A DNA stretch of 64,000 nt from Aphanomyces cochlioides (taxonomy: Eukaryota > Oomycota > Saprolegniomycetes > Saprolegniales > Verrucalvaceae): contig JAHQRK010000001.1 in assembly GCA_019828595.1 (NCBI GenBank), positions 3,534,001 to 3,598,000 on the forward strand, given 5' to 3'. The position numbers and the translations under genes were made by a program. Shown piece by piece: positions 9,701 to 18,918 of this stretch (within the stretch, counting starts at the first letter, position 1; each line of letters starts with the position of its first letter). The notes beneath the pieces were generated by a model. The model ran no database searches and was not told the origin of the DNA. It was given only the letters and a program-made list of their open reading frames with translations.

Positions 9701-12231
9701 TTGCTTGCGAAATCCATGCAACTGTGATGTCGATATCTTGTGGAGAGTTGTTTGCTCTTGGTGAAGTTGCTTCATCTAAATCATGATGGTCACACGCCTT
9801 GACTAGCGACGTATGCTTACCTCGTGTGATATTTTGACTACAAGATTGTTGAACGTAGCCAGCTTTCGTTTGGCTTTTGAAAGGTCGTTAAGAGCAACGT
9901 CGCGCTCCAAGCAAACTCGCTTGAAGTCTTGTAAGATATTTAATTTGTCTTCCTGTAGATTATTGATTTGTTGCTTGAGGTCGTCAATCGCTTGTACATG
10001 AGGACCTTGCAATATATTTAAGCGTTGTTTGAGAGTTTCTTTTTGAGCAGTGAGAACCTCTTGCTTCTCGAGAAGGGAGGCTTTTTCTTCATTCGCGGCT
10101 AGGAGAGATGTATCAAGCCGCTTCAAAAGTTGGTCTTTGTGAGAGCTTTCATTTTGAAGGAGCAAAATCCGCTTCTCGAGATCAGAGCTCTTGATTGTCA
10201 AGCTGTAAATTTGATCTTGAAGCTCTTCAACTCTTGAGCGAAGAGAGGATGATTCTGGTGTCTCTTTCACAGCATCAATAGAGAGTTTGCGAGAATTTTG
10301 GGTCATTTTCTACACCAAACATGATGCAAGATTGTTGCAAAATTAAAATTACGTCATTGCTGATGTTTGCCGCGCCAAGTCGGAGGAGAAGCACCTGCTG
10401 TTCCACCTGCAAATCACTTGCCTTGTCTTTTAGACGAATATTTTCATTTGCGAGTACACTAGCCTTCTGAGCCCATTCCTGAGAGGCAATAAGATTGATC
10501 GGGAGGTTGTATCGTACCTTTTGCTTTTCAAAACTTTCTTCCCGTTCACGTGTTGTCTGGATTACATCAGTCATCTTATGCAAGTGGCATGAGCATACGA
10601 CACCTCTTGTAGCTGGTCTATTTTCTCCTTTAGCTGCCACTCCAGAACACGGCACCTCTCCTTCGATTCAGCTAATTCTTCCATCTGTTGCTCCATGGCT
10701 TGCGTTTTGGTATCAAGGGCATGTTGTATTTCTCGAACCCTAAGCAAACATTATATCGTGATTCTCTGTTCGAACTGACGATAGCTCCAATTGCTTAACT
10801 GTCGATGTTGCTGCGAGTTCTGCTGCGACAGCGTCTCTCATGACGTACTCCATGTCTTGGATTTTTTCGGATTGATCTCGTATTCGTCCAGACAGCTCGT
10901 TGACATGTATTTGAACAGACTCTTTGTCTCTCATCAGCATTTGCTTTTCTCGTGCCAGAGCTTTGTTTTCTTCCTATTCAACGCAATGACATCACTGGCA
11001 AGATGTTATTTCCCACCGATAAGATTGCCATTGCTTCACCAGCCCTTCTAACCTTTTCGTCTCGTTCTTGCAATAGGGCAGGTAAGTTTGATAGCAACTC
11101 GCGGTAATAACTGGCGACAGTAGGGGCGAATTCATTCATGCATGCGTCCAAAATATCATGAGCCAGCGCATCCATAAGGGCTGTTAGAAATTCGGACTCG
11201 TTATCTTCCCGCCAAGTCAAGAAATGTCCCCGTGCGCGAGAAATAATCTCCTGAAGATGCTGATCAGCTTGAGCAATTCCTGGAGGTCTAGAGCCAACCA
11301 GCTAGTTCAATCCATTGTGGTTGGGCTCTTACGGGTCGGTTTGAGGGAGATCGTAGGCACGAAGCATGTTAGTGAGCCAGATGCGCCCAATTTTCTGAGA
11401 GATTGAAGCTACAGGACCTAGCCAAAAAATTCAGCCTAATTGTGGCCACTAAGTACCTCTCTGGCAGTACGCTCGAATATCTTCGTCAAGAGATATTTGT
11501 GAGCCACTTTTCTCTGATATATTCATGATGCATGATGCGTTTCCAAGGCACATATACCTGCAGAATCCTTGAGTGGAAAATGGCGCGACCAAAATGCATT
11601 TGACAGGGATTTCTCCAGGGCTGCCATGTTTGGTGTTCCAGGTCGAGCCATTGGAACAGGAAGCTCCAACAACAGCTGAGTGGGCTCTTTTATCGAATCG
11701 GAATCGACGGTACTGGGACCAAGATATGAGTTTGGATCCACTTGATATGCCTTTGGTTTCGACGACAGCCGTCGAAATACATCCGACTTGCTCTTGCGGA
11801 GGGGTGAAGGGGTAGCGGTTGAATCATTCCCCACGTCTTTGTCATCATTGCAAGTGAGTGAAGTCGACATCATCGAAAGTCCCATTGAGTTGCTGTCTTT
11901 CAGGGGACGCAGTATGAAATTCTACAATCAATCGAGAGTTCCATATTCGCTGTGCTTGTCGTTTCTTACATCTTGGACCTTTCGACGCTTCTTAAACACA
12001 TACTAGTTGCATTCAATGTAAGTACATAGAAGAGGAAGGAGGGGTCTTACTTGTTGTGGAGAATTCGCGCCTTTTGTCATCGTCGGTCCTTTCGTCGGTG
12101 AAAGTGTCGGCATGGGGGCCGTCTATGGATGACACATCTATACTCCAGCTTTTCCAACCACTTACCCTGTCTTGTAGAGATTCCTCGTCTCCTGTTATAG
12201 CTAGGAGTCGCTTCCCCTGAAGAAAGTCCAT
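6782..12231 (-). CDS. Large coiled-coil protein, about 1,540 aa, 18 introns, function unknown
   Basis: Consecutive open blocks on the minus strand join into one frame through about 18 introns of roughly 37-65 bp with GT-AG ends, e.g. 39 bp near 8860 and 40 bp near 7220. The start is ATG at 12229-12231 (MDFLQGKRLL) and the stop is TAA at 6782-6784 after ECIGSTLL. The N-terminus is Ser/Arg-rich. Residues roughly 330-720 are heptad-rich coiled coil (LRSRVEELQDQIYSL, LKQQINNLQEDKLNILQDF). The C-terminal half is globular and helical (WLIKQICSIYHDKYI, AFPEYIIHWSFLKFG). There is no membrane segment. I do not recognise the family; a cytoskeletal, centrosomal or flagellar scaffold is possible but only inferred from the coiled coil. 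It could be two genes, but frame continuity at each junction argues for one. Confidence 0.7.
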
Positions 12232-12324
12232 CGAGTCTTCATATACTTCTCGCTTGAGGACGTTGAAATGAAAGTATTTTATTTCCTAAATTATTTTATT
12301 TCTGGATCTTCAAGGGTCACTATC

Positions 12325-15198
12325 CTACGAGGTCACATTCGCATTCGCAGTATGTGGAGGTGGCTGGTAGCAGCTCGGAAGGCACTTGAGCTGAATCGAA
12401 TTGAAAGCGTACATGGTCTTGCCAGTATTAACGAGGACATTTGTCCGTCGTACGCCGCGCTCTCGCATTGTTTGACAGAGATGCATTCCTTGCTTGACTC
12501 CCATTTGGTCGACAAGGATCCTTGAAAACTCCAGTGTGACAGACATGGCAGTTCGGTCTTTGCCACTCTTGCAGCAGATCGTTCGACCAGCACCAAGACG
12601 GCGACACAGATCGCTCGACTCGATGAGGATGTTGACTTGTTTTTTGTTCGATTGGTTGTCGATGGCAGAATGGAGCGCGGCCAGATGTTGGTCAATATCA
12701 GCCACCGTTGCATCGTCGAGGAACTGAATATACCGTCCGACATATTCCATCAATGTACCCAAACTTTCGCGGTTGATTTCGTCTTGAAGACTGGTGCCAC
12801 CAACTGTGTTTGCCACTGATTGCACTTCATTGATCCCTTGAGTAAACAGCACAGCTGTGAGCTTCACTCGTCGTGCTGGCCGCTGCCATTCCAAGGGAAG
12901 ACTCTCAAACAAAGCTTCAGGCATGGTAAACTCCATCACGATATCGTCCTCGCCTTTCAATTCAATCGATGTGCATTCCATTGCAATGGCTGTTGTAGAT
13001 GAAGCTACTCGCAAGTACACATGGCGATTGAGCCAATGCACCCCTTCCGACATGTCTTCGAGCATACCTTTTTCGTTGCCCATTGTACTCAGCAGGGACT
13101 CAATGTCAACCAAGTACCCGATCTCGGCGGCAATGGCCAGCTGCAGAGCGTATTCTCCGCCGTTATCCCAGTTGCCATCAGTGGCTAAATGCACTGAGCT
13201 GAGGAACGATGCAGCCACAATCGAGAGTAGCTGACACACCACAATATCCATGCGATGCTCGTGATGCTTCTTCTTTCGCAATCCGCCTTCCTTAAATCCA
13301 TGGATATGCGCGGCTGAGCACCCATGAGTGACCACAGACCAAATACGATCTGGTGCAGTTGGACCACCAGCGGCACGCAATGTATGGCACACCAAGTTTG
13401 TCGGCATGAATGCCATCATTTCGTCCTTCTTCATGGTACTCCGTTTCAGGCAGCCCGTTATGCCGTGTTCTTCACCTTCACGTGTCATGAGAAGGAGGGC
13501 AGCGTAGACCCGTTCTGCTTGAATGTACTTGATGTCTGCCTCTTCGCATTCTTCGAGGCGTGCCTTGTAGCCAGCATAGCTTGATGCGTCAATGTTTGTG
13601 CTACTTCGCCATGACATTGACCGTTCCACCAATACCGATGGTCGATCTTGCGGTGTCAAGGCAAATCCAGCTGTGGGAGATGTTATACTGGATCTGTTCA
13701 CATCACGACTTTCAATCTCTTCCATTGCAAGTCGTGCAGATTCCATTCGAAGACGATTGCGTTGTCGAAGCATTCTAATGAAGGCAACAGTGACTGAGAG
13801 AGATGACAGCGTTGCGCCCATTTCTTCCGTCACAAGAACTTGCGCCGCAGATCGTGTAGTTGCTGCTGTATTTCCATCGGATGATACCGTATCGACGAGA
13901 TAATTTTGCGAGGCGAAATGGTACAAGTGGTCCATGTGCAGCGCCGATCGAGTCGCTACTTGCTCGACAACTAGGAAGTAAACACGATCTTGATCTCGTG
14001 GGTGCAAATCCAGCAAGAGAGGCGTGCCATCATCTGAATCTGCCATCAAATCTTGGCTCGCAATCGTAAAATATCCAAGTGGTGTTTGGTTCTTCAGCCC
14101 TTCAGACGCTGGGGTCGTCACGCCGTACACATCGAACTGGAGCACAACATTAGCTTGAACAAGAGAAATGGGCAACGCCAGAAGTGCTTGAAAGTCTCGC
14201 ACCCACCGATCACCCCATTGTCGGACGCTTTGGGTGCATTCAACTTCAGTGCGGGCTAACTCTGTCGCCAAATTGGTATTGTGGCTCCACTCAAGCACAC
14301 TTAATGCAACGACGAGCATTCCTTGCAATGGTTCTTGCTTGCACCCGAGAGAGATTGCGAAATGAAAGGCTGGAGGTGGTAAGACGTGGACGAGACTTAG
14401 TGAACTGAGTGACGTTGCAGAATCCTCTCGTTCGTTTCGATTTGTCCAACTCGTGGCGACCATCGACGTGAGCAATTTGGACGAACTGATAGTTCGTAGT
14501 TCTCGGTCATCAAGCTCGGTTGAATTACCAGCGCGCAGACTGTTTGTTCGGCGCATTATTCCGTTTTCGGCGCTGTGAGATTTGACACGATGGATGAGAA
14601 CGGGTGACGATGATCGCTGTTGGTGCGAGACGCCGCCGACAAGAGGTACATGCTTGACTTCGACGTGCAAGACATCATCAATACTTTTGAACGGGGCAGG
14701 TTCGACAGATATGCATAGCCGAATGGCTTCTCGAATCGCAGCAACCCACCGATTCATATATGGAACTCCACCATCATCATGTGCACTGAGCATAAGTTTT
14801 CGCCCCGTCGTTTTGATACAAAAGTGTCCCGACGCGCTCGCAACAAGTTCGACCGTCGTGGATGCATCAATGACAAGTTCACCGAGGAGTTCCAAGTCGT
14901 CTTTTGATTTGTAGTAGCAGAGGAGTGGTCGATCGCTGCGTAGGATAAACCACCGTTTTCTCCATGTGCGCCAAAACGAGCCTTGTTTGACTAAATTTCC
15001 TTCAAACGCGACTTGCGCCTTGCTGAATCGTTCTTGGGGTGTATTTTTCGCCAACTTGGACTTTTGGTTGTCGAGCGATCGTCGCATCAACAGACCCATC
15101 GTGCGCGATCCCGCATGTGTTGGTAAATACTGGTCATCCCATGTTCCCGACTCGGTCACGGACAATCTCGGCGTCGTCGAGTTGCGCGGTTCCATCAT
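12325..15198 (-). CDS. PH-domain inositol polyphosphate 4-phosphatase (INPP4 type)
   Basis: Single exon, about 957 aa from the MMEPRN start; the frame is open 27 codons further upstream. A PH domain lies near the N-terminus (FEGNLVKQGSF, WRKRWFILRSDRPLLCYYKS). A central region may hold a C2-like fold. The C-terminus has the catalytic P-loop CCKSGKDRTAMSV (CX5R), followed by RGVRRTNVLVNTGKTMYAFN and LKCLPSCYQPP, closely matching the end of animal INPP4A/B. Known function: removal of the 4-phosphate of PtdIns(3,4)P2, ending PI3K signals at endosomes and plasma membrane. Animal INPP4 has an N-terminal C2 domain, so the PH domain is a lineage difference. Its 3' end lies 93 bp from the start of the large coiled-coil gene on the same strand. 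Confidence 0.9.
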   Translation of the reverse strand: MMEPRNSTTPRLSVTESGTWDDQYLPTHAGSRTMGLLMRRSLDNQKSKLAKNTPQERFSKAQVAFEGNLVKQGSFWRTWRKRWFILRSDRPLLCYYKSKDDLELLGELVIDASTTVELVASASGHFCIKTTGRKLMLSAHDDGGVPYMNRWVAAIREAIRLCISVEPAPFKSIDDVLHVEVKHVPLVGGVSHQQRSSSPVLIHRVKSHSAENGIMRRTNSLRAGNSTELDDRELRTISSSKLLTSMVATSWTNRNEREDSATSLSSLSLVHVLPPPAFHFAISLGCKQEPLQGMLVVALSVLEWSHNTNLATELARTEVECTQSVRQWGDRWVRDFQALLALPISLVQANVVLQFDVYGVTTPASEGLKNQTPLGYFTIASQDLMADSDDGTPLLLDLHPRDQDRVYFLVVEQVATRSALHMDHLYHFASQNYLVDTVSSDGNTAATTRSAAQVLVTEEMGATLSSLSVTVAFIRMLRQRNRLRMESARLAMEEIESRDVNRSSITSPTAGFALTPQDRPSVLVERSMSWRSSTNIDASSYAGYKARLEECEEADIKYIQAERVYAALLLMTREGEEHGITGCLKRSTMKKDEMMAFMPTNLVCHTLRAAGGPTAPDRIWSVVTHGCSAAHIHGFKEGGLRKKKHHEHRMDIVVCQLLSIVAASFLSSVHLATDGNWDNGGEYALQLAIAAEIGYLVDIESLLSTMGNEKGMLEDMSEGVHWLNRHVYLRVASSTTAIAMECTSIELKGEDDIVMEFTMPEALFESLPLEWQRPARRVKLTAVLFTQGINEVQSVANTVGGTSLQDEINRESLGTLMEYVGRYIQFLDDATVADIDQHLAALHSAIDNQSNKKQVNILIESSDLCRRLGAGRTICCKSGKDRTAMSVTLEFSRILVDQMGVKQGMHLCQTMRERGVRRTNVLVNTGKTMYAFNSIQLKCLPSCYQPPPHTANANVTS

Positions 15199-16035
15199 CT
15201 TTTCTTCCCAAAAACTCGCAAATCTTCCGATTGTGAAGCTTGGAGGCGAAAAAAAATATGAAAAAATATCATTCCGCAACTGAATTCCACTTTTTTTTCC
15301 GCCTTGTTTGTGGTGAACCCATCACCCAGAGACCGCCGACTTGAAAAGATTAGCCATGTCCAAGGTGCAAATCGCTATGAGAGTGTCCGACTCGGGTTTG
15401 CCTCTATCTTCAAGCCGTCTTTCGTCTTTCTTTGGCATCTCCAGCACAAACAACAACGTTTTCGAGAGGAAAGACTCGCAACGTGCTGCAACTTGAAGAT
15501 GGACAACGACAGTTTTGGACACACACTAGAAAAACCTCCTCAGGTCGTTTCGACGTGTCAGTCGGTTGATTCTGAACACAAACAAGAGCGCCATGGGTCT
15601 CGAATAGTGATAGAGATCACACCCCAGATGAGATGAACAACACCGACGACACATTGCGTTTGCAACTTGCTGTCTCTTTTTTTCCCATCTTGACTCCATA
15701 ATCGTCGTGGCGCGCTGCAAACAACGATACACCAATCTTCCCAGTCTCCCCCCCTTGCGGTCCATGCCTATGGGATTCCATAAACTACCGAGAGTCTCCC
15801 AGCTGACAGTCGCCTTGGAGCTTTTTCTTGTGGAAGGATTCGTCCATGGATGGGTTCCATGTTGCTGCTGCTTTGTCCTGGTCTGTTCACCTTTTGTTTA
15901 ATGTTCCTGCTAGAATTTTAGCCAATCAAATGGCTTATAATCGAAATAATGGATTCTGATTGGTGGGTTGACTTTGTGTAGGCTCTATGGAAGAAGCAAC
16001 ACTTGACACGCACCACCAAGGTCAGTGTGCCAAGA
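15199..16035. other. Intergenic region between divergent INPP4 and msrA genes
   Basis: About 840 bp between two head-to-head genes, so it should hold both promoters. Short open stretches exist on both strands (e.g. 15526-15765 minus, 15304-15636 plus) but none resembles a known protein and their composition does not favour one strand. A sequence GTGTAG at about 15976-15981, just upstream in the msrA frame, looks like a splice acceptor, so msrA may have an untranslated or short coding first exon here. Confidence 0.4.
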
Positions 16036-16563
16036 ATGCGAGATTTCTCCACCGAGAGTGGCGTGAACCATCATCATCAAGTGGCAACGTTTGCAGCTGG
16101 CTGTTTCTGGAGTGCCCAACTGCACTTTGAGTGCGTCTCTGGCGTTCTGAGCACGCAAGTTGGCTTTATCAATGGGCGCACGCGAAATCCAACATACGAA
16201 GCCGTGTGCACAGACACAACTGGCCATGCTCTGGCGATTCAGATTCTCTTCGACGACACGGCAATCACATATGACGACCTCCTTGATTCGTTTTGGGCCA
16301 TGGGATCCACCGTCTCGCACAACGACGAAGACTTGGGGTCGCCGTTTCGGTCTGGGATTTACTTTCACACGATGAAGCAACGAGCTGCTGCGCTAAAGTC
16401 GAAAGCCAAGCAATGCGCTCTCCACCCAAACGACGACATCCTGACCGAGATTGAACCTGCTGGGGAGTTATACCCCGCTGACGAATACCACCAGAGATAC
16501 ATTGAAAAGGGAGGCCAGTGCTCGGATCATCCCGATTCCATCCCGTGCTGCGGAAAGAAATGA
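16036..16563 (+). CDS. msrA: Peptide methionine sulfoxide reductase A
   Basis: 175-176 aa from the ATG at 16036 (MRDFSTES). The hallmark GCFW motif with the catalytic Cys is in VATFAAGCFWSAQLHFE. Further family landmarks are GFINGRTRNPTYEAVCT, GHALAIQ, FWAMG and the C-terminal YHQRYIEKGGQ. It reduces methionine-S-sulfoxide in proteins and free Met using thioredoxin. The C-terminus ends CSDHPDSIPCCGKK, so resolving cysteines are available. The frame is open upstream to a stop at 15979 that coincides with a likely splice acceptor, so a short upstream exon is possible; the chosen start already gives a full-length domain. It is convergent with the gamma-carbonic anhydrase gene 51 bp away. Confidence 0.92.
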   Translation: MRDFSTESGVNHHHQVATFAAGCFWSAQLHFECVSGVLSTQVGFINGRTRNPTYEAVCTDTTGHALAIQILFDDTAITYDDLLDSFWAMGSTVSHNDEDLGSPFRSGIYFHTMKQRAAALKSKAKQCALHPNDDILTEIEPAGELYPADEYHQRYIEKGGQCSDHPDSIPCCGKK

Positions 16564-16614
16564 TTAACGATGACGATTTCATGTGTGAGTGACAAGAGCA
16601 ACGTCAGATGTCTT

Positions 16615-17494
16615 TTAATACTTAAAGAACAAACCAGCATCCGTGCGTTCAGTTGGCTTTTGCTCGAAGCCAAGTTCACCAACCGTGCCAAGGATCTTGC
16701 GGCGTTCCTTGTCGGCTTCAATTTCTTCAAACGACTTGGCAGCTTCAACTGCATGGGCTTGCGACAACTACGGACTCAATGGAGAATTCATGACACGAGT
16801 GGCGACAAACCTCGACGTAGTCCAACGCACACTGCTTGATGAACTCGATTTCTTCCGACGTCAAGTCACGCACAGGACGGGCGGGAACGCCAGACCACAA
16901 CTAGGTACATCATTGAGCTCTGCGATGCATCTTTGGAAACTTACTTGGCCCGCTGGGACAGTCTTTCCTTGCGTAACGATAGATCCCGCCGTGATGATCG
17001 AGTTTTCGCCAACGACAGCACCGTCCAAGACTTGGGCACCCGTGCCAATGATGCATTGGTTGCTGATTTTGCAAGCGTGGATGATAGCGTTAGGGCCGAC
17101 AGTCACGTTGTTTCCGATAATCGTAGGGAAATCGTTTTGAATCTTGGCGGCATGAATCACAGCTTGGTCTTGGATGTTGGTGTTTTCGCCAATCGTGATG
17201 TGGTTCACATCACCGCGGACAGTGGCGCCATACCACACCGAACTGCCTTGGCCGATCGAGACTTCACCAATCACCGACGCATTGGGAGCCACAAAAGCGG
17301 TTTCCGCGAGCACAGGTTTGTGGCCAGCATTGGTGACCAAACGAGTCGAAGGCACCACTACGTACAAAATAAGCCAAGAGTTACGCTAGACCGTATGTAC
17401 ATCGTTCCGTGTAGCTAAGAGCTCCTTCAAGGGAGACGCCGACTTTGTCCAACGACTGGCCAAGGGCACGGAGAGACTTACCTAACGCTTGCAT
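16615..17494 (-). CDS. Gamma-type carbonic anhydrase(-like), mitochondrial complex I type, four exons
   Basis: Left-handed beta-helix protein of 249 aa after splicing. Exons 17401-17494, 16945-17357, 16811-16900 and 16615-16767 are separated by introns of 43, 44 and 43 bp, all GT-AG. The start MQALGKSLRALGQSLD matches the amphipathic N-terminus of mitochondrial gamma-CAs. Core motifs are GSSVWYGATVRGDVN, QDQAVIHAA and VTVGPNAIIHACKI, then LWSGVPARPVRDLT. In plants and algae these proteins form a matrix domain attached to complex I. Two of the three Zn-ligand histidines (VIH, IIH) are present. The middle one, usually in VGH, is Pro here, so it may be a catalytically weak carbonic-anhydrase-like paralogue. 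Its start faces the rhomboid gene 358 bp away. Confidence 0.9.
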
Positions 17495-17852
17495 GCCGTC
17501 GAATATTCACGTCACGTTTGCATCCCCATACCAGTCAATTTCATATCCGGATCCGGATAAAAGGCGCAAACAGAATCTCGAGCTTCCCTGGCTTGTAAAC
17601 CAAGACACTTGTTGAGACAGAAAGCTTCCGAGGTCTTCTCCACTGCATGCTAAGCTATAGGCCATCTTCCCCGGTGACAGTCCGCCGTGGATTCTCTGAA
17701 TTGACCTATGGATGAAGTCATTCCATATTAAAAAGTCGTTGCGTTAATTATACGGATAAATGGTCATATCTCCGGATATTTATTTGACTGGCTAATTCAA
17801 AATAGTTTCCAAGTTGACATATTCGGCGAAGTCGGTCGGCATCCCTCCAAAG

Positions 17853-18683
17853 ATGATGTCACTTCGGAAGCTCACGCGCTGTGTAGTGAGCCGCACTGGG
17901 ACGTTCAAGCAAGTCCATGGCACGTTTTCTCCTAGTGCCGTTACCCATCGCGCTATGAAGTCCCCATCGCTGCCCATGGTGGCGCACCGGCGATTCACCA
18001 ACTATGCAAGCCGAAGCCTCGAGTCTCTCAACCCAGAACAAGTTATCATTGGAATCATTGGTGTGAATGGTATCGTGTGGTTGATGTGGAAGACCGCTGA
18101 CACGCGCGAGAAGCAGAAGTTTATGATTCAAAACTTTACCACGTCAATTGGACACCTCATGCAAGGACGTCTGTGGACGCCGCTCACCGCGGCATTTAGT
18201 CACATGGATGGAGGCCACTTCTTTGTCAACATGCTCGGTGTATACTTCTTTGGACAAGAAGCGTGTGCAGTCCTAGGCACCAAACGCTTCCTTGGCCTCT
18301 ATCTTGGCAGTGCAGGTAAAACCCCTGGAAGTCTGAAACACTCGGCTAATTTCTATCCGTTAGTCGTCGCGTCGGTCTGCCAAATTGCTTCTGGCTTCAC
18401 GTCCAACCGCCACTCACTTAGCCTTGGCGCAAGTGGAGTTGTGAATGCGATCACAGCCTTCTCCATTTGCCTGAATCCCCACAGTACTATCCTCATTATG
18501 ATGATCGTTCCTATGCCTGCGTATGTCGCCGGTGGTCTCTTCATTCTGCGAGATATCTGGGGCGCTATGAGCCAGTCGTCATCTAGCATCGGCCACAGTG
18601 CGCATCTCGCGGGAGCAGGCGTCGGAATGCTTTACTACCGTCATCTGTTTGGTCGTGGTCGTGGCGGCCGTCGATTCTTTTGA
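17853..18683 (+). CDS. Rhomboid intramembrane serine protease, PARL-like, probably mitochondrial
   Basis: The frame gives 276 aa from MMSLRKLTR. The catalytic Ser is in SLGASGVVNA and the catalytic His in GHSAHLAGAGVG. The supporting His/Asn are in GGHFFVNMLGVYFFG. Several hydrophobic transmembrane segments flank these. The N-terminus is rich in Arg, Lys and Ser with no acidic residues, as in a mitochondrial presequence. A 48-bp GT-AG intron at 18316-18363 lies in frame; removing it joins LYLGSA to VVASVCQIASGF and shortens the protein to about 260 aa. Known PARL and Pcp1 enzymes cut mitochondrial inner-membrane proteins. Immediately downstream the accessory block begins. Confidence 0.9.
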   Translation: MMSLRKLTRCVVSRTGTFKQVHGTFSPSAVTHRAMKSPSLPMVAHRRFTNYASRSLESLNPEQVIIGIIGVNGIVWLMWKTADTREKQKFMIQNFTTSIGHLMQGRLWTPLTAAFSHMDGGHFFVNMLGVYFFGQEACAVLGTKRFLGLYLGSAGKTPGSLKHSANFYPLVVASVCQIASGFTSNRHSLSLGASGVVNAITAFSICLNPHSTILIMMIVPMPAYVAGGLFILRDIWGAMSQSSSSIGHSAHLAGAGVGMLYYRHLFGRGRGGRRFF

Positions 18684-18723
18684 AGGCACGAATGTCGAGC
18701 AGGTAGAGTAACCAAACACGATA

Positions 18724-18845
18724 TTATACTTGCTTGAAACATACGACAATGGCGCTGATCTTGTCGTGACTGACATACTCTTGCCCTTTGAGCAAAAGTT
18801 CTTGCGCTGCAAGCTGGACGTCGCTGTGGTCGCATTGATGTTTTC
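18724..18845 (-). pseudogene. Fragment of the PP2C C-terminus (copy of the 3' end of the gene at 57004)
   Basis: Read on the minus strand, the segment encodes a near copy of the last 35 or so residues of the PP2C domain at 57004-57243, including HSDVQLAAQEL and ISAIVVCF and the same stop position. Several substitutions are present (e.g. Lys for Asn before the end). It lies head-to-head with the CRN pseudogene starting at 18919 and has no start of its own. The same PP2C piece flanks two other CRN copies. Confidence 0.8.
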
Positions 18846-18918
18846 CCGTTACCTCCTTCAATTGATGACGATATAAACAAGGAAAATACTTGAAGTATCA
18901 ATTTCCCAAGTTTGGAAG

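Noticed and set aside
15304..15765. Small genes on either strand between INPP4 and msrA
   Set aside because: No family similarity, no consistent splice structure and no strand preference; treated as intergenic.
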